From Chitinophagaceae bacterium (lineage in GTDB: Bacteria > Bacteroidota > Bacteroidia > Chitinophagales > Chitinophagaceae), in contig JADGPW010000206.1 of assembly GCA_017882265.1 (NCBI GenBank), positions 1 to 41,612 on the forward strand: 41,612 nt of DNA, written 5' to 3'. The stretch's first letter is position 1. Each line of letters begins with the position of its first letter. The notes beneath the pieces were generated by a model. It was not told where the DNA came from, did no database searches, and saw nothing but the letters and a program-made list of their open reading frames with translations. This document shows positions 8,906-16,051 of the stretch, one piece after another. A program made the translations under genes and the position numbers.

Positions 8906-9808
8906 TCAGGAGATAGCGGTTCTTCGCTTGACAAGTGAGATGATGGCTCCGCTGCCGATGATGCAACAAATGCCGAGCGAGGACATCCAATCCGGGAAAG
9001 CATCGCCTAATGCCATCCCGATAAAAACGGAGTAAACGATATTGGCATAGCCAAACACAGAAACAATTCCTGCCTTATCGGCGCCATAGGCCCTGGTGAC
9101 AAAGTATTGCCCGAACAAAGCGGCGAGACCCAGTAATAATACAGAGAACCACTCTCTTCCCTCCGGCCATTGCCAGTCAATAATAAAAAGTCCGTCAGCG
9201 GGAACCCCTGCTGTATAATGAATGATCATGGTAACCAGGGGTATAAAAAACCCGCTTAGTAAAAAGGATAAGACGATCACCCGCGGATCATAATAGCGGG
9301 CAAGACGTCCCAGGGTCAGGTAAGCGATTGCCGAAACGATGCCTGAGATCAGTCCGGCCACATGATAATACCAGGGAAAATGCATGATGGGCTTATAAAT
9401 CAGCAGCATCCCCAGAAAACCAAGCAATACGGCGACCACCACTTTTTTGCCATGATACTCTCCAAACAGGAAGAAAGAGAAAATAGCTATAAATACTGCG
9501 GAGGTAAGGTTATAGCTCATGGCCGTTCCCAATGGAATATGAAGGATGCAATACAATAAAGTATAAAGGGCTATTGTACCCATCAGGCCACGGAATATCA
9601 ACCGGCCAAGTTTTCCACCGGGTTGTACAGGAGGCCTTATTAACAGGCTGGGAGCTAATGCGAGAAGGCCAACCAGGTTACGGAAAAAAACCAGTTGACC
9701 GGCGCCAAAACTTCCTTTCAATGATTTGGCGGCTCCACCCATGACGGAAAAACCAAGGGCAGCAAGCAGCATGTAGAAAATTCCCCTATATCTCGGGTCT
9801 AATCGCAT
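8906..9808 (-). CDS. EamA/DMT-superfamily transporter
   Basis: A 300-residue inner-membrane protein with about ten hydrophobic helices in two homologous halves. The first begins YMLLAALGFSVMGGAAK, the second GLISGIVSAIAYLTLGRLAR, each typical of an EamA domain; the C-terminus ends with a short basic tail (LVKRRTAIS). Such proteins export or exchange small metabolites; the substrate cannot be told. It is followed directly by the arsR control region but is unlikely to belong to the arsenic cluster. Confidence 0.85.
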   Translation of the reverse strand: MRLDPRYRGIFYMLLAALGFSVMGGAAKSLKGSFGAGQLVFFRNLVGLLALAPSLLIRPPVQPGGKLGRLIFRGLMGTIALYTLLYCILHIPLGTAMSYNLTSAVFIAIFSFFLFGEYHGKKVVVAVLLGFLGMLLIYKPIMHFPWYYHVAGLISGIVSAIAYLTLGRLARYYDPRVIVLSFLLSGFFIPLVTMIIHYTAGVPADGLFIIDWQWPEGREWFSVLLLGLAALFGQYFVTRAYGADKAGIVSVFGYANIVYSVFIGMALGDAFPDWMSSLGICCIIGSGAIISLVKRRTAIS

Positions 9809-10225
9809 TGCATAAATCTTTTGAATCCCGCCGTCTGACTGCGCCTTCGCGAAGCTTCAGCGAAGCAAGGCAGGACAGGAAGGGAACAAATGAACGAAGA
9901 GCCTGTCGGCAATCAGGCAAGTATCGAATTTCGAAGTTCGCATATTCCCAATGATGCTTAGATTTTTTGTTGATCCTGTTTTGCCTTGTTTATACTGTAC
10001 ACTTTACCGATCTAATACTTTCCTTATGTTACCGGGTTGAATTCCTTCTGAAGGTTCAACGCCGGATCAATGGAAGATCAGGGAAGGAATGGAAGAGGAT
10101 AATCGCTATAGATGCCCTATAGTAGCGCTTTAATAAACCTGCAGTCGCCATAAGAGGCGGGGCTGTGACCACGCAAGAGGATTTATTCGCTTGCTGCATG
10201 TATATCTTAATATTTTTCGTGGAGC
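9809..10225. other. 417-bp gene-free gap with GC-rich inverted repeats
   Basis: No credible coding frame on either strand. It contains a small palindrome, CTTCGC (9845-9850) with GCGAAG (9860-9865) around a nested GAAGCTTC; a short stem GCCTG/CAGGC (9901-9918); and a CGAATTTCGAAGTTCG near-palindrome (9925-9940). The first resembles the repeats at 11828-11872 and 24779-24804. The EamA promoter must lie here, but I see no exact consensus match. The rest is unexplained. Confidence 0.5.
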
Positions 10226-11374
10226 TCAGAGTTTACTTAATCTTTCCACGGCCCTCTCCAGCGTTTCTTTCTTTTTGGAAAAACAGAACCGCAAGACGTT
10301 ATCATCCTTTTCATCATGGTAAAATGCAGAAACGGGGATCGTAGCCACACCGGCTTCTTTTGTTAACCGGATAGCAAGATCTTTATCGGGTTCGTCGCTG
10401 ATACGTTCATAACTGCCGCAAATAAAATAACTTCCAAACGATTCATGCAAACTAAATCTTGTTTCCCGCATCAAGTCTTTAAAATAATCTCTTTTTTCCT
10501 GCATAAAAGACCCAAGGCCTAGATAAGCGTCTTTGTTTTTTAGAAATGCAGTTAAAGCCACCTGTGTCGGGGTAAAACAGGAGAAGGCGTTGAACTGGTG
10601 AACCTTTCTGAATTCTTTTGTTAAGGCAACAGGGGCTACACAATAACCAAGTTTCCATCCGGTGCAGTTATATGTTTTGCCGAAAGAAAAACAAACAAAA
10701 CTTCTTTGCCACAGGTCGGGATAGCGTAATATGGATTGATGCGGGATATGATCAAAGATGAGATGTTCATATACCTCATCGCTGATGATGAAAATATTTG
10801 TACCGGTGACGATATTTTTCAACTCCTGGATATCTTTTTCCTCCAGCACGCTTCCGGTCGGGTTATGCGGCGAATTGATAATGATCGCTTTTGTTTTAGG
10901 AGTAATGGCATTTTGTACCGCAATCCAGTCAATATGATAATCGGGATAAACAAGATTAATAGTGATGGCCTTTGCACCATTGATCCCGATATTAGGGATA
11001 TAGCTATCATAGGCCGGTTCAAAAACGATCACCTCATCCCCGGGCTGAAGGATGGCAGTAAAAGCAGAATAGATAGCATAAGTCCCGCCCGGGGTGATTG
11101 TGATCTCAGTATCGGGGTTGACTTTTGTTTGATACAGGAATTCCATTTTTTCAGCAAGGGATTCCCTCAGGGGCACCCATCCAGGCATAGGTGCATATTG
11201 GTTAAATCCATTCCGCATCGCCTCATTCACAAGGGCGGTTAATTCTTCACTCATCGGAAAATCAGGAAAGCCCTGACCCAGGTTAACGGCTTTGTATTCT
11301 GTGGCGAGACCACTCATCACAGTAAAGATGGTAGTGCCGACATGGGGGAGTTTGGAGTTAATGGTTGGAAACAT
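10226..11374 (-). CDS. PLP-dependent class I/II aminotransferase (methionine/kynurenine aminotransferase-like)
   Basis: A 382-residue fold-type I aminotransferase. Visible marks: NLGQGFPDF near the N-terminus, YAPMPGWVPLRESLA, the PLP-stacking region, the SPHNPTGSVL block, the DEVYEHLIF aspartate/tyrosine that contact PLP, and the lysine loop SFGKTYNCTGWKLGY that forms the Schiff base. The order and wording match the YbdL / kynurenine aminotransferase subgroup, often annotated as methionine aminotransferase in this phylum. It would convert an amino acid plus 2-oxo acid to the matching keto acid, for example in methionine salvage. Confidence 0.9.
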   Translation of the reverse strand: MFPTINSKLPHVGTTIFTVMSGLATEYKAVNLGQGFPDFPMSEELTALVNEAMRNGFNQYAPMPGWVPLRESLAEKMEFLYQTKVNPDTEITITPGGTYAIYSAFTAILQPGDEVIVFEPAYDSYIPNIGINGAKAITINLVYPDYHIDWIAVQNAITPKTKAIIINSPHNPTGSVLEEKDIQELKNIVTGTNIFIISDEVYEHLIFDHIPHQSILRYPDLWQRSFVCFSFGKTYNCTGWKLGYCVAPVALTKEFRKVHQFNAFSCFTPTQVALTAFLKNKDAYLGLGSFMQEKRDYFKDLMRETRFSLHESFGSYFICGSYERISDEPDKDLAIRLTKEAGVATIPVSAFYHDEKDDNVLRFCFSKKKETLERAVERLSKL

Positions 11375-11437
11375 TGCTATTGTGTAAGCAAGCTAAATTA
11401 GGCCGATTTGCTCAATTGCTATAAAATGAAGTGGTAA

Positions 11438-11782
11438 TCAATCATCCTGGCGCTTAATTTTATTTTTCCCCGCCACCAACGCATACGACCAATCAATCCA
11501 TTCTTTTAATTGTGTAGAAGAAACAGAGCCATCCACAACAATCGTGTTCCAGTGCTTCTTATTCATATGATAGCCCGGCAACACACAGGAAAATTCTTCT
11601 CTCAGTTCTATAGCTTTATCCGGATTGCATTTTACATTGAAGCGAAGCACTTCGCTGTCAAGGCCGGTGAGCAGGAAAGCTTTTCCGCCCACTTTATAAA
11701 CAAGCGTATCAGGACCGAAAGGCAAAGATTCTTCGACTCCGGGTTTGGATAAACAGTATTCGCGAATGGTTTCAATATTCAT
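11438..11782 (-). CDS. MmcQ/YjbR family protein
   Basis: A 114-residue protein matching MmcQ/YjbR (double-wing fold, CyaY-like): it opens NIETIREYCLSKPGVEESLPFG, has VYKVGGKAFLLTGL and NVKCNPDKAIELREE, and ends in the HMNKKHWNTIVVDGSV block with a WIDWSYALV helix. Length is normal. The family has been suggested to bind DNA, but the role is unclear. It stands alone on the minus strand between the aminotransferase and the RidA-like gene. Confidence 0.88.
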   Translation of the reverse strand: MNIETIREYCLSKPGVEESLPFGPDTLVYKVGGKAFLLTGLDSEVLRFNVKCNPDKAIELREEFSCVLPGYHMNKKHWNTIVVDGSVSSTQLKEWIDWSYALVAGKNKIKRQDD

Positions 11783-11827
11783 GACCTCGAAAAGTGAATA
11801 AGCTGAACATTAATGAATCTTCGTAAG

Positions 11828-11872
11828 CCCCCTTTGCGCCGACGCTGAAGCTTTAGCGCAAGCGTTAGGGGG
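11828..11872. repeat. REP-like palindrome overlapping the RidA-like stop codon
   Basis: Outer arms CCCCC (11828-11832) and GGGGG (11868-11872) enclose a near-perfect inner palindrome, CGCTGAAGCTTTAGCG (11843-11858). The minus-strand TAA of the RidA-like gene (11865-11867) lies within it. Short C-rich or AAGCTT-centred inverted repeats of this look recur at 9845-9865 and 24779-24804. Confidence 0.5.
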
Positions 11873-12263
11873 TTTGGGGGTTAATGATCGCCGTCGCCTC
11901 GATCTCAATTAAATAATCTGCTTCGATCAGCGCATTTACTTCCACCATCGTATTGCAGGGCCTGATATCCCGGAAAAATTCACTATGCGCTTTTCCGTAT
12001 TCCTGCCAGCGGGAAATATCGGTGACAAACATTCTGACCCGGATCACATCTTTCATGGTGGCCCCGGCCCTGATCAATACGGCTTCTATTTTTTCATAGA
12101 TATATTTTGTCTGGGCATAGGGATCGTCTTTTCCTACCACTTTCCCGTCATCCCCACTGGCCACAGTGCCGGTTACTTCCACAAGATTTCCAACCTTTAC
12201 GGCCCGGCTATAGCCGATCACATGCTCCCATTTTGATCCGGAGGAATAGTTTGTTCGTTGCAT
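11865..12263 (-). CDS. RidA/YjgF/YER057c family protein (divergent subgroup)
   Basis: A 132-residue chorismate-mutase-like-fold protein of the Rid superfamily: EVTGTVASGDDG, the DPYAQTKYIYEKIEAVL helix, DVIRVRMFVTDISRW, and the terminal EVNALIEADYLIEIEATAI strand pair. Archetypal RidA hydrolyses 2-imino acids using an Arg in the P-A-R-x-x-V-E-V motif. Here that segment is RPCNTMVEV, with Asn where Arg is expected, so it may not be an imine deaminase and may belong to one of the Rid subgroups lacking that Arg. Its start overlaps the stop of the exonuclease gene by one base (TAATG), so the two are translationally coupled. Confidence 0.87.
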   Translation of the reverse strand: MQRTNYSSGSKWEHVIGYSRAVKVGNLVEVTGTVASGDDGKVVGKDDPYAQTKYIYEKIEAVLIRAGATMKDVIRVRMFVTDISRWQEYGKAHSEFFRDIRPCNTMVEVNALIEADYLIEIEATAIINPQTP

Positions 12264-13006
12264 TATGATTTTATTTCAATGTTTTCATCATTTAATGATG
12301 GCTCGCCATTCATTCTCAAATATAACCGGGCCACCGTGATCACGTCTTTCTGACAATACGTTACTATCCTTTCTAAATTCCTTACTTTCTCTGAATCATT
12401 TCTTGCGGACCAATACACATCCCAAACTATACTGCCGTCAATATCATCTTTCGGAGTGGGAATACCCAGGGCATGGGCCAGTAAATTCAGGGAGGTATAA
12501 TTTTTATAGTCGCCAAACTTCCAGAGATCCAGGGTGTCCAGGTGATTTACTTCCCAGGGCTTCTTCCCCGTGATGTTTAAAACCTGTGGAATAGAAAGCT
12601 CGTTGATGATAAGACGACGACACAGGTAGGGGAAATCAAATTCCTTTCCATTATGGGCACAAAGGTATTTGGGTTCATCGGCAGACCATTTCCGCAGCAT
12701 TTCAGAAAAATCATAGAGGATGGTTTTCTCATCAGCCCCGGCAAAAGATTTAAGGATCATTTTTTTCCCCGACTCGCTACCCTGAATGACCCCACAACTG
12801 ATACAAATGATCTTGCCAAACTCAGCATAGATCCCGGCCTTGGGATAAATGGTTTCCACCGTCTCATCTTCCTTATTCCTGATAAGGTATTGGGCTTTTA
12901 ACCCCCAAAGGGTTTTCCATTCTTCTGGCAGCTCATGATAAGAAGGGTATTGCGGAACCGTTTCAATGTCGAGGAACAAAATATTATTAAGGGGGAAGGA
13001 GGCCAT
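12263..13006 (-). CDS. 3'-5' exonuclease, PolB-exonuclease-like (DnaQ/RNase H fold)
   Basis: A 247-residue nuclease with the three DEDDy motifs of the family: ExoI ILFLDIETVP (Asp and Glu), ExoII LCAHNGKEFDFPYLCR (Asp after NG..F) and ExoIII YCQKDVITVARLYL (Y-x3-D). It matches the stand-alone exonuclease related to the proofreading domain of B-family polymerases (DNA_pol_B_exo2). It probably degrades single-stranded DNA ends in repair. It is immediately upstream of, and overlaps, the RidA-like gene. Confidence 0.88.
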   Translation of the reverse strand: MASFPLNNILFLDIETVPQYPSYHELPEEWKTLWGLKAQYLIRNKEDETVETIYPKAGIYAEFGKIICISCGVIQGSESGKKMILKSFAGADEKTILYDFSEMLRKWSADEPKYLCAHNGKEFDFPYLCRRLIINELSIPQVLNITGKKPWEVNHLDTLDLWKFGDYKNYTSLNLLAHALGIPTPKDDIDGSIVWDVYWSARNDSEKVRNLERIVTYCQKDVITVARLYLRMNGEPSLNDENIEIKS

Positions 13007-13076
13007 AAAAATTGCTTTCCTAAATATAGATAAAGACCGCGGAGCAGGGACGGGGTATTACACCCAAAAAAATGTT

Positions 13077-13424
13077 TTATGCCCCTTCAATAAAACCAAT
13101 ATGATTACCAAACGGATCGGCCACGATGGCCACATGGATAGGGCCACCCACATTTGTCACCCCCTGAACTAATGTAGCCCCGGCGGCCACAAACTTTTCA
13201 GAAGCCTCTTTCACACTTTCGACTGACCAAAAAGATTCAGTATAATTGCCGGGTAATATATTCTTCATAGACGAGTCAAGCCCCAGCTCACAGCCATTAA
13301 TATCAAAACCAACATAAAAGGGCTCATCAAAATAAGGCTGAACCCCGGTTACTTTACTATACCACTCTTTGGCGGCATTGAGATCACTTACATGATAGAT
13401 AACCGTACGGAGTTTTTGAAGCAT
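13077..13424 (-). CDS. VOC-superfamily (glyoxalase/bleomycin resistance-like) protein
   Basis: A 115-residue protein with the paired beta-alpha-beta-beta-beta module of the VOC fold: LRTVIYHVSDLNAAKEWYSKVTG at the start, YVGFDINGCELGLD in the middle, and PIHVAIVADPFGNHIGFIEG at the end. The DPFGNHIGFIE box places a metal-ligand Glu at its canonical position, and the N-terminal ligand is a His (IYHVSD). Reaction and substrate cannot be inferred. It is separated from the exonuclease gene by 70 bp. Confidence 0.88.
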   Translation of the reverse strand: MLQKLRTVIYHVSDLNAAKEWYSKVTGVQPYFDEPFYVGFDINGCELGLDSSMKNILPGNYTESFWSVESVKEASEKFVAAGATLVQGVTNVGGPIHVAIVADPFGNHIGFIEGA

Positions 13425-13540
13425 CGAAGCAATTTTTAGTTTATCCAGGTTAATTTTATCAGCAGGGGACTTTACTATTATTCTCTGAGCACTCTTTTTT
13501 CTCTGCGCGAGGGCTATTCAACCAGGATGCTACCCGGCAC

Positions 13541-14623
13541 TCATAAATATTTTTCACCCATATTTCTCCTCACGTCGGCCAGGTATTCTTTTATCTCCTG
13601 TTCTTTTTCTTTTTTGCAGATCAGCAGCACGTCTTTCGTGTCCACGATGATAAATTCATCCATTCCCTGCAAGAGGACCAGTTTATTGTCGGGAACATGC
13701 ACCATACAATTCTTTGCATCCACCGCGATCACCTTTTTCCCGGCAACGGCATTTCCAAAGTAATCTTTTTCCATATTGTCCCAGGCGCTGGTCCAGGTGC
13801 CCAGGTCGCTCCACCCAAAAGTGGCAGGAATAACATATACATTATCTGCTTTTTCCATTACACCAAAATCGATCGAGATATTGGTGCATTGCGGATAGAT
13901 GCTTTCAATAGCTTCAGCTTCCTGCGGTGTATTGAATTTGTCCCTTTCCGCTGCAAATACATCATAGATCTCCGGCAGGTATTTTTCAAAAGCGGCAACC
14001 ACATTTTTCACTTTCCAGGTAAAAATGCCGGCATTCCATAAAAAATCTCCGCTGGCAATAAAAGTTTTCGCCAGTTCCAGGCTTGGTTTTTCGGTAAACG
14101 TCTTGACTTTATATATATCCGGCGTCGCGCTGGTAGTATCATGTTGAATATAACCATAGCCCGTATTGGGGTTTGCCGGGTTAATGCCGATTGTAACAAG
14201 AGCATTGATATGATCCACAAAGTCAAGGGCTTTCCTGGAAGTTTTAATGAATTCATCTGTACCCAGGACCAGGTTATCGGCAGGGGCCGCGATCATCAAT
14301 GCATTGGGGTCCTTGTTTAAAAGCTTAAAAGCCACATATGCAATACAGGGGGCTGTGTTTTTCCGGGAAGGCTCTGCAAGAATATTTTCTTCAGGAATTC
14401 CGGGTACCTGTTTTTTTACAATGGGAACATATTCCTGTGCGGTTACAATAAAGATATTTTCCCGGGAAACCAGTTTGGTATAGCGATCAAAAGTTTGCTG
14501 GATAAGGGTTTTGCCGGTGCCAAGAATATCGAGGAATTGTTTTGGGAAATCAGTCCGGCTCATCGGCCAAAAACGGCTCCCGATCCCCCCCGCCATTATT
14601 GCTACGTAGTGATGTTTGTTCAT
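13541..14623 (-). CDS. manC: Mannose-1-phosphate guanylyltransferase
   Basis: A 360-residue nucleotidyltransferase forming GDP-mannose from mannose-1-phosphate and GTP in the cytoplasm, supplying surface polysaccharide and glycan synthesis. The N-terminal signature is GGIGSRFWPMSRTDFPKQFL with the catalytic Arg and Lys. Further marks are AEPSRKNTAPCIAYVA, FTEKPSLELAKTF and the product-site GDFLWNAGIFTWK. The length matches the short GT-only form; there is no phosphomannose-isomerase domain. It lies next to kdsD on the same strand, so two cell-envelope sugar genes are adjacent. The 88-bp gap upstream holds C-rich CCCCTAAA-type sequence and no obvious promoter. Confidence 0.93.
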   Translation of the reverse strand: MNKHHYVAIMAGGIGSRFWPMSRTDFPKQFLDILGTGKTLIQQTFDRYTKLVSRENIFIVTAQEYVPIVKKQVPGIPEENILAEPSRKNTAPCIAYVAFKLLNKDPNALMIAAPADNLVLGTDEFIKTSRKALDFVDHINALVTIGINPANPNTGYGYIQHDTTSATPDIYKVKTFTEKPSLELAKTFIASGDFLWNAGIFTWKVKNVVAAFEKYLPEIYDVFAAERDKFNTPQEAEAIESIYPQCTNISIDFGVMEKADNVYVIPATFGWSDLGTWTSAWDNMEKDYFGNAVAGKKVIAVDAKNCMVHVPDNKLVLLQGMDEFIIVDTKDVLLICKKEKEQEIKEYLADVRRNMGEKYL

Positions 14624-14711
14624 ACCCCTAAATCCCCTAAAGAGGACTTTGATTAACTATTATTGAAAATACTTTTATTTCCGTTACACTCCGCCGCGGC
14701 AGAGCAGGGGT

Positions 14712-15674
14712 TTAAATCAGCCCCTCTCTTATCAAATCATGTAAATGAATAATACCAAGATATTTTCCATTTTCTGTAACCGCTAATTGCGAGATCCCGT
14801 TTTTTCTCAGCTCGTCTAATGCATTCACAGCTAACTCGTCGGGGCCAATGGTTTTGGGATTACTGGTCATGATATCATCGGCTTTCACAGTTTCAATAGA
14901 CACTGTTTTTTCCAGCATTCGTCTCAGATCCCCGTCTGTAATTATCCCCAGTAACATATCCTCGTTATCCACCACTGCCGTTATGCCCAATCTTTTTGCC
15001 GTCATTTCAACGATCACTTCTTTCAATGATTGGCCCGTCAGCACGCCGGGCTTTTCATTGCCGGCAAACAGATCTGCTACCCTCAGGTATAATTTTTTGC
15101 CTAGGGTGCCGCCAGGGTGGAACTTTGCGAAATCATCCGATTCAAACCCCTTCAACTCCATCAGGCAAACAGCTAAAGCATCACCCATCACCAATTGCGC
15201 GGTAGTGCTTGTGGTGGGGGCCAGGTTATTAGGACAGGCTTCCTGCTCCACAGTTGTATTTAAAACGATCCTGGCGTTTTTAGCAAGATAGGATTCCATA
15301 TTACCCACCATGCCGATCAATATATTGCCGAAATTTTTTATCAGGGGAACCAACACTTTTATCTCGGGGCTTTCACCGCTTTTGCTGATAATAATGACCA
15401 CATCATCCTGCTGCACAATGCCCAGGTCGCCATGAATGGCATCGGCGGCATGCATAAAAATGGAGGGCGTGCCCGTAGAATTGAAAGTGGCTACAATTTT
15501 TTGAGCGATCACAGCACTTTTACCGATACCACTGACAACAACACGGCCCTTCATATTGGCAATGGCATTTACCGCCGTTTCAAAATCCTCATTAATAAAA
15601 GAAGCTAACCCGGAAATAGAGCGGGCTTCCAGCTCAATGGTCTTGAGAGCAACCTGTTTAATTGAAATGGCCAT
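14712..15674 (-). CDS. kdsD: D-arabinose-5-phosphate isomerase (KpsF/GutQ/KdsD family)
   Basis: A 320-residue enzyme converting ribulose-5-phosphate to arabinose-5-phosphate, the first step to KDO for lipopolysaccharide. It has an N-terminal SIS domain (GRVVVSGIGKSAVIAQKIVATF; ISKSGESPEIKVL; NNLAPTTSTTAQL) and then the linker FHPGGTLGKKLYLRVADLF. Two CBS domains finish the chain (about residues 200-320). Order and length are those of KdsD. A consensus promoter lies about 65 bp upstream. It precedes manC in transcription order. Confidence 0.94.
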   Translation of the reverse strand: MAISIKQVALKTIELEARSISGLASFINEDFETAVNAIANMKGRVVVSGIGKSAVIAQKIVATFNSTGTPSIFMHAADAIHGDLGIVQQDDVVIIISKSGESPEIKVLVPLIKNFGNILIGMVGNMESYLAKNARIVLNTTVEQEACPNNLAPTTSTTAQLVMGDALAVCLMELKGFESDDFAKFHPGGTLGKKLYLRVADLFAGNEKPGVLTGQSLKEVIVEMTAKRLGITAVVDNEDMLLGIITDGDLRRMLEKTVSIETVKADDIMTSNPKTIGPDELAVNALDELRKNGISQLAVTENGKYLGIIHLHDLIREGLI

Positions 15675-15738
15675 GATTAATTACCTGTCTGCACCTTGCT
15701 ATGAAGCTTAAGCTTAGGAGTATGGCAGATAAGAGCCG

Positions 15739-15767
15739 CAAATTTAGAGGATTTGAGTTTATGCAAT
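15739..15767 (-). promoter_or_regulatory. Probable kdsD promoter
   Basis: On the minus strand: -33 ATTG (15767-15764), a 17-bp spacer, and -7 TAAATTTG (15746-15739), a full match to TAnnTTTG. This gives a leader of about 60 nt to the kdsD ATG. The remainder of the 377-bp kdsD/recQ divergent gap (15675-16051) holds a small AAGCTTAAGCTT palindrome and no convincing gene. Confidence 0.45.
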
Positions 15768-16051
15768 CGGGATACCTGAATTTTAACGCTTTGGCTATAA
15801 TAAACACCCTGTTCATTCGTAAATTTGCCATCCTTCGATCCCGGATACAATTGGCAAGGGACCGGGGGAAGAAGTTACAAATGACTGAGGCCCCGGTCAT
15901 TCAGTCAGAAGAAACGCTTATTAATCCGTGACCGTGTAAAAAATATGCTTGCGCCAACGCCCCGATCGGGCAAAAATGATTATCTTAAATGAATCTGCAT
16001 TTGAAGTAAGTGCGAAGCCCCGGAGGACTTCTTCGGAGAAACAACTGAGAA

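Noticed and set aside
15701-15931. A 76-codon plus-strand frame in the kdsD/recQ gap
   Set aside because: Low-complexity, no recognisable domain, overlaps the probable kdsD promoter on the other strand, and no ribosome binding site was seen.
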